The notes beneath the pieces were generated by a model. It had not been told where the DNA came from. It saw only the letters and a program-made list of their open reading frames with translations, and did not search any database. Of a stretch of DNA of 64,000 bases, positions 38,801 through 47,800 are shown piece by piece. Numbering within the stretch: the first letter of the stretch is position 1; each line of letters opens with the position of its first letter. Origin of the DNA: Prevotella histicola JCM 15637 = DNF00424. Its GTDB lineage: Bacteria > Bacteroidota > Bacteroidia > Bacteroidales > Bacteroidaceae. The position numbers were made by a program, and so were the translations under genes. The stretch covers positions 18,234 to 82,233 of the forward strand of contig NZ_BAJX01000013.1 in assembly GCF_000613925.1 (NCBI RefSeq), written 5' to 3'.

Positions 38801-39604
38801 GCAAAGAGCCTTGGTCTGGCTTATCTTTCAGGGAACAAGATGAAGGAGATTAAGTTTGATAACCCACATTTGTGGAATCTTGATTTGAGTAAGAATGACT
38901 TTGAAACCATCTCTCTTGATAAGCTTCCAGAGCTGGAGCAGTTGTGGTTGAACTCTAATAAGCTGACGAAGGTTGATGTTTCAAAGAACACTAAGCTGCG
39001 TGTCCTCAATGTTGTTGACAACAAGCTGAAGTTCTCTACGATGCCTCTTCCTGAGAGTAACGGCAGAAAGTTCGATAAATACTCTTATAATCTCCAGGCT
39101 CCTATCGATGTTCAGTGCGTCAATGGTAAGGTTGATCTGAGCTCTGAGGCTGTTATTGCGGGTAAACCTACTACTTATCGTTGGTTCGATGGTAAGGTTC
39201 AGTCTGTTGACGGCGTGCTGCAGGGTGAGGAATTAACTGCGAACGATGAGTATACAGTTGAGAATGGTGTGACAACCTTGAAGCTTACGGACACCTTTAC
39301 GAAGCTGGTATGTATTCTTGCGAACGAGAACTTCCCTAATGCACTGTTGAATACGAACTATATTACCTTCACACCGACTGACGGTATTGACGAGGTCAAG
39401 GCTGGTGAAGAGGTGAAAGTACAGTTCGTTGCTGGCGGAATTAACGTTCTTGGTGCTCGAAACCACACGCTTGCAGTCTATACGATAGATGGCAAACTGG
39501 CTTATCAGAGCAAGGTTAATACTGATGAGCAGCGTGTTTCTCTGGCTCCAGGTGCATACATCGTGCGTGTAGGCAACAGAGCTTCTAAAGTTGTTATCAA
39601 GTAA
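35891..39604 (+). CDS. Large exported leucine-rich-repeat protein with sorting-like tail
   Basis: 1237 residues; signal peptide 1-27 ends in AVQAQ. Three LRR blocks, at about 125-360, 555-720 and 900-1050, are built of 20-23-residue units such as LKTLDLSKNPKLFTLSCDRN and LEQLWLNSNKLTKVDVSKNT. Between them lie beta-sandwich linkers (DLSNRVLRARTTTDAKLYRV and similar), which recur after each LRR block, so the protein looks like an internally triplicated LRR+linker module. The last 65 residues form a sorting-like domain ending NRASKVVIK. It is not the BspA LRR type. Likely a surface binding protein; last in the operon with the S8 protease. Confidence 0.85.
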   Translation: MKNRFTFLSSTFLLLMTMLLSSLAVQAQEEQIIRFHTNIPAKAKSAGIPAQVSFVLGASDDDQTVSIDCGSGDQEFDVKKAIIGVESGEQTIKGSLFTGTVTDEGWVTITGDPTNIYYFNASGNEIDKIEFSKNLRIKVLNLEHNTLNALDINNLKSLQVIYLQDNPFTASTPLMIGNLPDLVVLEIPQIGHISPDFTLRNFPNLRSFDAYHTLGLKTVDPAGCPKLQRLSLDMTNVETVDISKNPELQILNVGDSRVKSLDLSNNPKITQLYISHSSGTVNTDVKFDNIDVTHCPELYYFYCGGNNLKTLDLSKNPKLFTLSCDRNLLRNLDVSNNPALYSVNVRYNYMDFATLPWPGNWFEYYHEQNPMELNDTYKVGDVIDLSNRVLRARTTTDAKLYRVPKADPTKPVELDDSYYSYADGKVTLKKALDDEVFVQFTNSVLRDYPIRTENFRVKTVADFGKDVKAIELTSLGSAGSPVKMSVGILGASEANPVTVKVDLGDGETTPIQIKSDHPSQANIDAIRTGSGNIIVYVPQDRYVTTLESDGQYIDNIDLSALTELRVLTLKNAGLMTIDLGYNNKLQKLDLSGNQLRRVDLRGPSSYFYKSKLSDINVSHNQLDSLLFNDLYAVRTLNISHNNLNSLDVSDADNLRTLDISHNKFTRLLLNHSELVEDINASDNALTEVKIPPVAPVQKLNVSGNYFTLATMPNDFGLARGKFIYAPQHILEISKSSPGIDLSEQNITKNGANTQFIWKKKDGQPLQLGTDYTISNGSAKFINLALDSIYCEMTHPAYPDFQGANVFKTTYVHPIAYPRYELANFTTINRTDSVALSLASPVDGTSVYFEWNGDGNVTQYTLGTTYKLFRAKSKENTKVRVLVAEANDKLKIFSVSGVKMSQADLSGLKDAKVITVAEAELPAITLPATAPNLTDLNLDGNELTEIDLSKFPKLFALSLVNNKLKTFDLSPAKSLGLAYLSGNKMKEIKFDNPHLWNLDLSKNDFETISLDKLPELEQLWLNSNKLTKVDVSKNTKLRVLNVVDNKLKFSTMPLPESNGRKFDKYSYNLQAPIDVQCVNGKVDLSSEAVIAGKPTTYRWFDGKVQSVDGVLQGEELTANDEYTVENGVTTLKLTDTFTKLVCILANENFPNALLNTNYITFTPTDGIDEVKAGEEVKVQFVAGGINVLGARNHTLAVYTIDGKLAYQSKVNTDEQRVSLAPGAYIVRVGNRASKVVIK

Positions 39605-39635
39605 ATAACACGTTCTAAATAGCCCGATGAAGGGT

Positions 39636-39673
39636 AGAGAGGGTATGTCCGAAAGGCATATCCTCTCTTTTTT
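39636..39673 (+). terminator. Terminator of the exported-protein operon
   Basis: AGAGAGGGTATG pairs with CATATCCTCTCT (one G-T pair) around a 9-nt loop, then TTTTT. Confidence 0.75.
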
Positions 39674-39787
39674 ATGCGTAAAGAGGATGCTTCTTATGTG
39701 GAATATACTTTACATTTGATTTTCTCATTATAGCTTTTTCCTGCCTTTCTTTATACCTTAAAATCGGTTAGATATGACCTTATAGGG

Positions 39788-39958
39788 AAAAAGTATATAC
39801 CTTTTCGGCAAAAAGTATATACTTTTCAGTCAAAAAGTATATACTTTTCAGGCAAAACGATAGTACTTTTTGGGCAAAACGATAGTACTTTTTGCCTAAA
39901 ATGATAGTACTTTTTACCTAAAACGATAGTACTTTTTGCTTAAAACGATAGTACTTTT
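39788..39958. repeat. 22-bp-period array, AT family, locus E (eight units)
   Basis: Eight units start at 39788, 39810, 39832, 39854, 39876, 39898, 39920 and 39942, each exactly 22 bp apart. Units 1-3 have the palindromic core AAAAAGTATATACTTTT (the first ends in CC before the T-tract); units 4-8 have AAAACGATAGTACTTTT or AAAATGATAGTACTTTT. Spacers are 4-5 bp. It lies 115 bp past the LRR terminator, before the phosphatase gene. The spacing equals that of the GGGC arrays although the cores are different. Confidence 0.92.
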
Positions 39959-40315
39959 CTGAAAACAGCTTAGTTCGTTCTGTTAGAAAGTATGCATGAT
40001 TTCTGTAAACCGTTGGATATCAATTGCTTACAAAAACATAGCGTTAAACCGCCCAAAACGGGAGTATTTGACCGTAAATATACCCTTTGTGAATAGCACC
40101 GTCAGAATGATAGTCGGAATTAACAATATTCTATTACAAAATACTTCCCTACGGTTTATGCGGACATTCCTCATGAATCGTCGCCGTTCTCTCGGTCCGC
40201 TGATTGCGCTGAGCATACTTTTTAGCTGACGAGCAGCGTATTTCAATGCCCTAATGTCTTTATACTTATGGGAATTGCTTACCTTTGTATGCAACTAAGA
40301 ATACATCACAACGAT
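39959..40315. other. Intergenic region before the phosphatase gene
   Basis: Contains overlapping short open frames on both strands (77 and 88 codons) without recognisable products, and a -7 box TACCTTTG (40280-40287) for the gene at 40316. GC content appears higher at 40150-40240 than in the flanks. No gene is called. Confidence 0.35.
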
Positions 40316-41611
40316 ATGAAAAAACATCTTATTTTGCTTTGCGTGTTAGCTTTCTCAGCATCGCTACACGTCGTGGCACAATCAATCAGGAAGCAGATTG
40401 AGTCACATCCTGAACTTTCTGCCAACAATTACCTTGCTTATCCCGCACCATCGGGCAAGCTTACGCCTGCACCTTCGGGCTATCTTCCCGTCTATCTATC
40501 GCATTATGGGCGTCACGGTTCGCGCTATCTCATTCATGCGCAGCAATATCTTCGCCCGATCGAAACGCTTCAGCGGGCTGATTCGGCTGGCGTTCTGACC
40601 AATGAAGGCAAGGAAGTTCTCAAGAAATTACGCCTCATGTACACCGAATCCTATAAACGTTGGGGCGAACTGACACTGCTTGGCGCCCAGCAACATCAGC
40701 AGATCGCACGGAGAATGTACAATCGTTTCCCCTCAGTCTTCCGTGATTCAGTCTGGGTAGATGCCAAGTCTACGGATGTTATCCGCTGCATTCTTTCCAT
40801 GGAGAACGAGCTGCAGGAGCTCATTCGGCATAATCCTCGCCTCAGAATCAGGCATGATGCAAGTGCGCATGACATGTATTACATGAATCAATCGGACAAG
40901 AAACTCTCCCATCAAAAGGACAGTAGCGCCGTAAAGAAGACGATTGACGAGTGGGCAAAGCGCAATATTGACACGCAACCTCTGATGTCCCGCCTCTTTA
41001 AGGACAAGGAATACGTGGCAAAGAAGGTGGACGCATCGCAGCTTACATTCGACCTTTTCAGTCTTGCAAGCATTGTTCAGAACTCAGAAATACGCCATTC
41101 GCTCTCATTATACAACCTCTTTACACCCGAAGAACTGTATCGGCTCTGGCAAAGAAGCAATGCTTGGTGGTATTTACGCTATGCCAGCGCACCGCAAAGT
41201 GGAGGCAATCAACCCTTCTCGCAGCGTAATCTCTTGCGTAAGATCATCACTGATGCCGACTCTTGTCTGGCTCTTCCTCATCCAGGAGCAACACTTCGCT
41301 TCGGACATGACACGATGGTTATGCCGCTGACATGCCTGCTTAATCTTAATAATAGCGACATCCGAGTGTCAGATATAGACAGTCTTGCCCTTAAAGGTTG
41401 GAGTTCCACACGCATTGTTCCCATGGCAGCAAACATTCAGTTCGTGTTCTTTAAGAATCCGAAGCGTCCGAAAGATGATGTTCTTGTGAAGGTTCTGCTC
41501 AATGAAGAGGAAGTAACGCTGCCACTTCCCAAGACTTCCACACCGTATTATTACAAGTGGAGTGACTTTAAGAAGTACTATCTTGCCAAGCTGAATGCCT
41601 ATCGCGGATAA
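40316..41611 (+). CDS. Exported histidine acid phosphatase (MINPP/phytase-like)
   Basis: 431 residues from ATG 40316, which begins a proper signal peptide (LILLCVLAFSASLHVVAQ); the in-frame ATG at 40268 overlaps the promoter and is unlikely. The histidine-phosphatase fingerprint HYGRHGSRY is at 63-71 with nucleophile His67, and the proton-donor motif is GHD at 330-332 (RFGHDTMVMPL), as in branch-2 acid phosphatases and inositol-polyphosphate phosphatases. It is likely periplasmic or secreted and releases phosphate from organic phosphates; the substrate is uncertain. Codon use seems somewhat more GC-rich than in neighbouring genes. Confidence 0.85.
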   Translation: MKKHLILLCVLAFSASLHVVAQSIRKQIESHPELSANNYLAYPAPSGKLTPAPSGYLPVYLSHYGRHGSRYLIHAQQYLRPIETLQRADSAGVLTNEGKEVLKKLRLMYTESYKRWGELTLLGAQQHQQIARRMYNRFPSVFRDSVWVDAKSTDVIRCILSMENELQELIRHNPRLRIRHDASAHDMYYMNQSDKKLSHQKDSSAVKKTIDEWAKRNIDTQPLMSRLFKDKEYVAKKVDASQLTFDLFSLASIVQNSEIRHSLSLYNLFTPEELYRLWQRSNAWWYLRYASAPQSGGNQPFSQRNLLRKIITDADSCLALPHPGATLRFGHDTMVMPLTCLLNLNNSDIRVSDIDSLALKGWSSTRIVPMAANIQFVFFKNPKRPKDDVLVKVLLNEEEVTLPLPKTSTPYYYKWSDFKKYYLAKLNAYRG

Positions 41612-41670
41612 AAACCATAAGCCTTCCTCGGCTGAAGGTCTATAGTAAAAACCCGGAATCATAAAACAAA

Positions 41671-41710
41671 GAATAGGGACAGACGCTCTTGTCTGCCCCT
41701 ATTCTTTTGA
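41671..41710 (+). terminator. Terminator of the phosphatase gene, facing tmRNA
   Basis: GAATAGGGACAGAC pairs with GTCTGCCCCTATTC (one mismatch) around GCTCTT, then TTTTGATG. Because the stem starts GAATAGGG preceded by CAAAG, it may also stop tmRNA transcription from the other side. Confidence 0.7.
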
Positions 41711-41729
41711 TGTTTTCTCATTTCTGATG

Positions 41730-42127
41730 TGGACCTGGTGGGAGTCGAACCCACGTCCGCACAAGGAAACCATACGCTTTCTACACGTTTATTCCAGACT
41801 TTGGTTTTCGTATGTCGGCAAGACCTGGACCACCAACCGACATCTTATCCTCTAAATCTTCATCAGTGCAGCGAGGCATACACTGACTATTTCCGATTGA
41901 ACCTGCATCGCTTACTCTCCGGATTCGGAACAACATCCTCGGAGCGATGTCTCGTTCAGCTATCTAATAGCCGAATAAAGCCAGTAACCTACTGTACTTC
42001 GGTTAGGCAGCGAGAGCGTAATTGTTTTCGCCAATTAATTGTTTGATAGCTGATATTTAGGAGCAAACTAACGACGCTCCGCGTGCTTACGTACCATTTC
42101 GTCTTGCCGTCAAATCCAAACAAGCCC
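41730..42127 (-). ncRNA. ssrA: tmRNA (ssrA)
   Basis: Rescues stalled ribosomes by acting as Ala-tRNA and then as mRNA for a degradation tag. The 3' end carries a T-arm with GTTCGACTCCCACC and acceptor strand CAGGTCC (3' base at 41730; CCA not encoded), which pairs with 5' GGGCTTG at 42127-42121 with two G-U pairs. Next to the 5' arm is the GGATTTGACGG motif. The tag frame at 42032-42003 on the minus strand reads GENNYALAA then TAA, the Bacteroidales form. Its promoter is at 42250-42219, so the primary transcript would start about 85 nt upstream and need 5' processing. Confidence 0.95.
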
Positions 42128-42218
42128 ATAGTACAATGAGGATTTCTGTGCTTTTGATGGAAAAAATATTCCCTTCATTGCGCTTTCATGCCTCATTCAG
42201 TTCATTTGAACTGGGTTG

Positions 42219-42250
42219 CAAAAGTAATCAGACTTTGCGAATTTACCAAA
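42219..42250 (-). promoter_or_regulatory. Promoter of tmRNA
   Basis: Minus-strand TTTG (42250-42247), 20 bp, TACTTTTG (42226-42219). Confidence 0.6.
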
Positions 42251-42337
42251 TGTTTGGCGCTTTTTTAATAAAAATTGCCAGCCTCGTACATCTTATTGTG
42301 TGAGGCTGGCAATGTTTTTATAGGATTATCTCCTCGT

Positions 42338-43698
42338 TTATGCTTCTTTATCGTACTCCAAATGGAAGTTGATAATTGTTTCAATACCCTTTAGCCAGAG
42401 ATCAACAGGCATATTCTCGTTTGGAGAATGGATGGCATTTGATTCCAGACCGAAGCCCATGAGGACACTCTTAGCACCAAGTAGCTTTTCAAAGGTTGAG
42501 ATAATTGGAATAGAACCACCAATGCGAACAGGCAATGGGCGCTTTCCAAAGACAGTCTCGAAACCTCTTTCGGCAGCTTTATATGCTGGGAAGTCGATAG
42601 GACAGACGTATCCGTAGCCACCATGGTGCTTCTCCACCTTAACTGTTACTGTGTCTGGAGCAACACGATTGAAGTAGTCTACTACTAATTGGCTGATCTT
42701 GTTGTGATCTTGATGGGGTACAAGGCGTGATGAAATCTTTGCATATGCCTTTGAAGGTATGACTGTTTTGGCACCATCACCCGTATATCCACCCCAAATA
42801 CCGCATACATCGAATGAAGGGCGATAGCCTGTGCGCTCAATTGTGCTGTAGCCTTCCTCGCCGAAGAGAGCCTTTACGCCGATAGACTTCTTGTATTCTT
42901 CCTCATTGAAAGGTATAGAAGCAACGAGTTTGCGCTCCTCGTCTGATGCTTCTTCCACATCATCATAGAAACCAGGAATACGTATTTTGCCGTCAGGACC
43001 AGTGACATCTGCTATCAACTTACAAAGAACATTGATAGGATTAGCTACTGCACCGCCGAAAGTTCCTGAGTGTAAGTCGTGGTCAGGACCAGTAACTTCA
43101 ATCTGCCAGTAGGACAATCCGCGCAGGCCAGTGGTGATAGAAGGTACGTCAGGACTAATGATTCCCGTATCAGATACGAGGATTACGTCACATTTCAGTA
43201 AGTCTTTATGCTCTTCAATGAATGGACCAAGACTTCCAGAGCCAATCTCCTCTTCACCTTCAAAGATGAATTTCATGTTATGTTTCAGCAGGTTATGCTT
43301 GTTCAGATACTCAAAAGCCTTTGCCTGCATGAATGATTGTCCCTTATCATCGTCTGCTCCACGTGCCAGATATGCCCATCCTTAATGACTGGTTCGAATG
43401 GTTCTGTCTTCCATAGCTCGAATGGTTCAGCTGGCATCACATCATAATGACCATAAACAAGGACGGTCTTTGCCTTTGGATCAACCATTCTTTCAGCATA
43501 AACCATTGGATTTCCCTTTGATGGCATGACCTCAGCTTTGTCTACTCCTGCCTGCAACAAGAGCTCTTTCCAGCGTTCTGCACAACGTACCATGTCCTCT
43601 TTATGAGCTGTTTGTGCACTTACGCTTGGTATGCGTATCAGACTGAATAGCTCCTCGAGCATTCTGTCTTTGTTCTCTTCTACATATTTCTTAATCAT
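42338..43698 (-). CDS. M20 family dipeptidase (frameshifted at about 43366)
   Basis: Zinc metallopeptidase of the M20 (carnosinase/PepV-like CNDP) group that cleaves dipeptides in the cytoplasm. The N-terminal part (43698-43303 frame) has the first zinc motif VLVYGHYDVMPAEP; the second part (43330-42338 frame) starts MQAKAFEYLNKH and contains the FEGEEEIGSGSLG catalytic/zinc motif, the dimerisation domain and the late GGSIPIISTFEKLLGAKSV with FGLESNAIHSPNE. Reading TGGGCACG for TGGCACG at 43364-43368 joins them as HIWARGADDDKGQSFMQAKA and gives about 453 residues, the usual length. The break is probably a base-call error. Confidence 0.88.
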
Positions 43699-43731
43699 AG
43701 TTATTTGGTATTTTATGGTGTTATATCTTTC

Positions 43732-44130
43732 CTATTTGAATGTAATTAATTCCTCCATGACACTGATGAATGATTCAACTAATGGAAAGTAAGGTTTCAC
43801 TTCATCTTCTGTTGCATTATACATATCATCATAATCTCCTGATTGACGCAGTTCATACAAACGTGAGAACAACCTTCCATATGTCTTATCTATCATCCCA
43901 GTTGATACAAACTGCTGCCCAATAATATGAATAGTCCCCGCATGTGTCTTGGCTGATAGACCTTTATCTAGCAATAAAGCCTGTGCCATGTGGTAAACCG
44001 TGTAATATAAACGATTGCCAACAAGCGTCCAATGCCCGAGCTTAGCGTTATCATAAGCTTCCTTTAGAACCGACTTCGCCTTCTGTATTCTGTAGGTTAC
44101 GAGTACTCTTCTCTCACCGTTTTTTAGCAT
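43732..44130 (-). CDS. HEPN-domain protein (putative toxin of an MNT/HEPN pair)
   Basis: 132 residues, a helical HEPN domain. The RNase motif of active HEPN toxins, R-x(4-6)-H, is present as RLYYTVYH (Arg40 to His47). Basic residues follow in GLSAKTHAGTIHIIGQQFV. It overlaps the upstream nucleotidyltransferase gene by 7 bp, the normal order of MNT-HEPN modules, where the MNT protein neutralises the HEPN RNase by adding AMP near its active site. Such pairs are also found in phage defence. Activity here is inferred from the motif only. Confidence 0.85.
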   Translation of the reverse strand: MLKNGERRVLVTYRIQKAKSVLKEAYDNAKLGHWTLVGNRLYYTVYHMAQALLLDKGLSAKTHAGTIHIIGQQFVSTGMIDKTYGRLFSRLYELRQSGDYDDMYNATEDEVKPYFPLVESFISVMEELITFK

Positions 44131-44453
44131 AAAGCAATCCCATCTAGTTCTATATTATCCCGGAAAGGAGTGTGAGAGCGAGTGCTCCATTCTTTTAAAG
44201 TATATACAATAGGATGAATCATCGCATTGATTTCCCAGCCAAGTTCCCAGAATGGATAAGTGAACTTATCATGGTCTGCCACCTCTATCTTATCCTTGTC
44301 TAATAGGATAAGAATATCCCAATCGGAATCCTCACGAGCTTCACCACGTGCCTGAGAACCGAAGAGTATTATCTTTCCATTCTCTGGTTTTAACTTCATT
44401 GCAACGTTGCGAATGGAGTTAAATACGTCTGTATGTTTCATCCTCGTAGTCAT
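44124..44453 (-). CDS. MNT-type nucleotidyltransferase (putative antitoxin)
   Basis: 109 residues. The minimal nucleotidyltransferase signature GSQARGEAREDSDWDILILL lies at 32-51, with the G-S pair and catalytic Asp44 and Asp46. A third acidic residue may be Glu73 or Asp101; the strand is not clear. Small size and partner fit the MNT antitoxin of MNT-HEPN modules. TAAATTTG (44468-44461) is a possible -7 box 8 bp before the start codon, so the mRNA may be nearly leaderless. Confidence 0.87.
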   Translation of the reverse strand: MTTRMKHTDVFNSIRNVAMKLKPENGKIILFGSQARGEAREDSDWDILILLDKDKIEVADHDKFTYPFWELGWEINAMIHPIVYTLKEWSTRSHTPFRDNIELDGIALC

Positions 44454-44626
44454 TTGCTCGCAAATTTAAGCATGATTTATGACTTTTGCAAGTTTTTCCT
44501 TTGGTTTTTCTTTTTTGTTTCTTCGTCTGATACAGGTGTTTCCTGCCTCTTGTAACAAATAGAATAGCTTTCTTTGAGTATTGCTTGTAATGTTATTAAT
44601 GTAAAGATGATTCATAGTTCATTTTC

Positions 44627-44729
44627 AATAGGTGCCTTTTTGCGTTGTAAAAGACGCCCTTTTGCATTGTAAAAGATGCCCTTTTGACATGCAAAAGGTG
44701 CCCTTTTAAACTTCAAAAGGGCACCTTTT
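44627..44729. repeat. 22-bp-period array, GGGC family, locus C (five units, first degenerate)
   Basis: Units at 44627, 44649, 44671, 44693 and 44715, exact 22-bp period, 103 bp. The first core AATAGGTGCCTTTTT is degenerate; the others are AAAAGACGCCCTTTT, AAAAGATGCCCTTTT, AAAAGGTGCCCTTTT and, reversed, AAAAGGGCACCTTTT. Spacers: gcgttgt, gcattgt, gacatgc, aaacttc. It is downstream of mfd and upstream of the MNT gene. The rest of the 44454-44837 gap holds no gene. Confidence 0.9.
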
Positions 44730-44837
44730 AGAATGCTATCTGCAATCATTTGAAAGACTGATAGTTACAAGCCCGGAGAAAAGAGGCTTCCTGTCATCTT
44801 GTAGATAATTGTGGAATAGACTTTGTAAAAGTGTTTC

Positions 44838-47800
44838 TTAAGATTGCTTTTTGTCTATCTCTCTTAAGACTTTAACTGCATCCTCTACACTCTTCACGTC
44901 ATTTACCACCATAGAACGTTTACCGTTCCGTTCTTTCAGGTTGCAACGACGGGGATGATAACCTATGTAATTAAGTACTTTGTCAAAGGCTTCACTCTGA
45001 TAGTACATACTGTTTGGGTTGGAAACGAACTGCATCTGCATGCGTCCTTGCTTGAGAATAATCTTCTCACAGCCCAATCGTTTACCCACTCTTCGCAGTG
45101 CAACGACCTGCATAAGTTCCTCTCCTTGGCGTGGAATAGGTCCAAATCGGTCTTGAAGACGTTTACGATAAGCATCAAGATCTTCATCTTTCTCTATATT
45201 ATCCAGCTCCCGATAGAGTAGCATGCGCTCAGAACTTCCTGGTACATAGTTATCAGGGAAGTACATCTCAAGGTCGCTTTCAACAGCACAATCATCAATG
45301 AAATCATCGCCTGTAATCTGCTTTCCTTCGTTCATCTCCTCTTCATAGAGATCCTGGAACTCATCATTTTTCAATTCGGTGACTGCCTGACTGAGTATCT
45401 TCTGATAGGTCTCATAGCCTAAGTCCTCCATGAAGCCACTCTGTTCAGAGCCTAAGAGATTGCCGGCACCGCGTATGTCTAGGTCTTGCATAGCAAGGTT
45501 GAAACCACTACCGAGGTCGGAGAAGGTCTCAAGAGCTTCCAGGCGGCGGCGTGCTTCTGGGTTCAGTGCTGATAAAGGTGGTGCTAAGAGATAACAGAAG
45601 GCTTTCTTATTCGAGCGTCCCACACGTCCACGCATCTGGTGAAGGTCGGATAATCCGAAGCGATGGGCATCATTAATAATGATGGTATTGGCGTTAGAGA
45701 TGTCTATTCCGTTCTCTACTATGGTTGTGGAAAGCAGTACATCATAATCATAATTCATGAAGCCAATGACAATTTCTTCCAACTCTTCAGGTTTCATCTG
45801 TCCGTGTCCTATAGCGACCCTACAGTCTGGGACATACTTTTTAATGAGGTTAGCAATCTCAGGAAGGTTACTGATACGGTCGTTAACGAAGTAAACCTGT
45901 CCGTTACGGCTCATCTCGAAGTTAATAGCATCAGCTATAACCTCATGTGAGAAGGATGCTATCTCGGTTTGAATAGGGTAGCGGTTGGGAGGGGGAGTGC
46001 GCATAATACTCATGTCGCGGGCTCCCATCAATGAGAATTGTAGTGTTCGTGGAATAGGAGTAGCAGACATTGTGAGCGTGTCTACATTGGTTTTCAGCTG
46101 GCGTAACTTCTCCTTTGTTGACACACCGAACTTCTGTTCTTCATCAATAATAAGCAGTCCGAGGTCATGCCACTTCACAGATTTACCAATCAGTTTGTGT
46201 GTCCCAACGAGAATATCAATCTTTCCTTCAGCCAAATCAGCCAATACTTGTTTGGTTTGTTTCGCACTTCGGGCACGTGAAAGGTAGTCAACACGTACTG
46301 GCATGTCCTTCAATCGGTTCTTAAATGTTTGGTAATGTTGGAATGCCAAGACGGTTGTTGGTACCAATACTGCCACTTGTTTGTTATCGACAGCAGCTTT
46401 GAAAGCAGCACGAATGGCAACTTCTGTCTTGCCAAAGCCCACATCACCGCATACCAAACGATCCATAGGACGCGCACTTTCCATGTCTTGCTTCAGCTCC
46501 TGAGTAGCTTTTACTTGGTCAGGAGTGTCCTCATAAAGGAACGAAGCCTCCAGTTCATGTTGCATAAAGGAGTCAGGAGAGAAGGCAAAACCTTTCTCTT
46601 TTCGCCGCTTAGCATACAGCTTGATGAGGTCACGTGCAATGTCTTTGATTCTTTTCTTCGCACGTTCTTTCAGCCGATCCCATGCTCCTGAACCAAGAAC
46701 TGACAGCCGTGGTGCTTCACCAGAGTCTCCTCTGCGGTATTTACTGATCTTATAAAGTGAGTGGATGGATACATCTACGATGTCGTTATGCTGGTAAACA
46801 AGGCGTATCATCTCCTGATAGGAGTCTCCGGCAGGCACTCGGACAAGTCCGGCAAACTTACCAATACCAAAGTCAACATGTACAAGGAAGTCACCAGGTT
46901 CCATCTCTTGCAGTTCTTTCATCGTCAATGCCATCTTGCCTTGACGTGCCTTATCCGACTTGAGGTTGTACTTGTGGAATCTATCGAATATCTGATGATC
47001 AGTGAAGAAACATACTTTCAGGGTGTTATCAACAAAACCTTCATGCAGCGTTCGGTTGACAGCAGTGAAAGGAAGACCCTCAACGGTTCTGCTTTTATCC
47101 CCTTTATTCAACGAAAGAGAACTATCTGCAATAGACAGATTCTCGGAGTCCGGAGATAAGTTTCCGCTTGATAAGGAATCAAATATGTCCCTTAAGCGTA
47201 TCGTTTGTTTCTCACTGTCAGCGAAGATATACAGCTTATAATCCTGGAGAAGATAGTCTCTCAAGGTCTTTGAGAGAAGCTCAAAGTTCTTATGGAAGAG
47301 TGGTTGCGGGGATGTTTGGAAGTTTATTGTTGCTCGATGATCACCTTTTTTCCTTGTATCATCATTGATAGAGTGATTTATTCCGAACTCTATGCGGAGG
47401 AAATCGAGCGCGTTATCCATAAAAAGAGAAGCTGTAATGAGTTGGCTTTCCTTGCGGAAAGCTTTCTCAATCTCCTGTTGTTCCACTTCGTTTTTCCCTT
47501 CTAAGCTATCGACTAATGCCTGGGATGTAAAGCCATCTTGGTAGATTCCTTCTATGGTGTCACGAACATAGAGGAAGTCTTTGAATGCCAATACCGCATC
47601 ATTGGGTAGGAAATGGAGAAACGGAACCTTCTCTTCAGAGAGTGTTGCAAGCTCTGGAACAATCTCAATACGTTTTAGTTTCTCGTTGGACAGCTGACTC
47701 TCAACTTCAAAAGTACGGATGGTTTCAATGTCATCTCCGAAGAAGTCAACACGATATGGAAGCTCACTGGAGAAAGAATAAACATCGATAATACTACCGC

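Noticed and set aside
39996..40294. Overlapping 77- and 88-codon frames on opposite strands
   Set aside because: Neither has a recognisable product, ribosome site or promoter; the minus-strand frame crosses the phosphatase promoter.
40268..40315. Upstream start for the phosphatase
   Set aside because: It begins before the -7 box TACCTTTG and would bury the signal peptide.
41729..42046. 105-codon open frame on the plus strand
   Set aside because: It is entirely antisense to tmRNA; the residues MDLVGVEPTSAQ are the translation of the complement of the tmRNA acceptor and T-arm.
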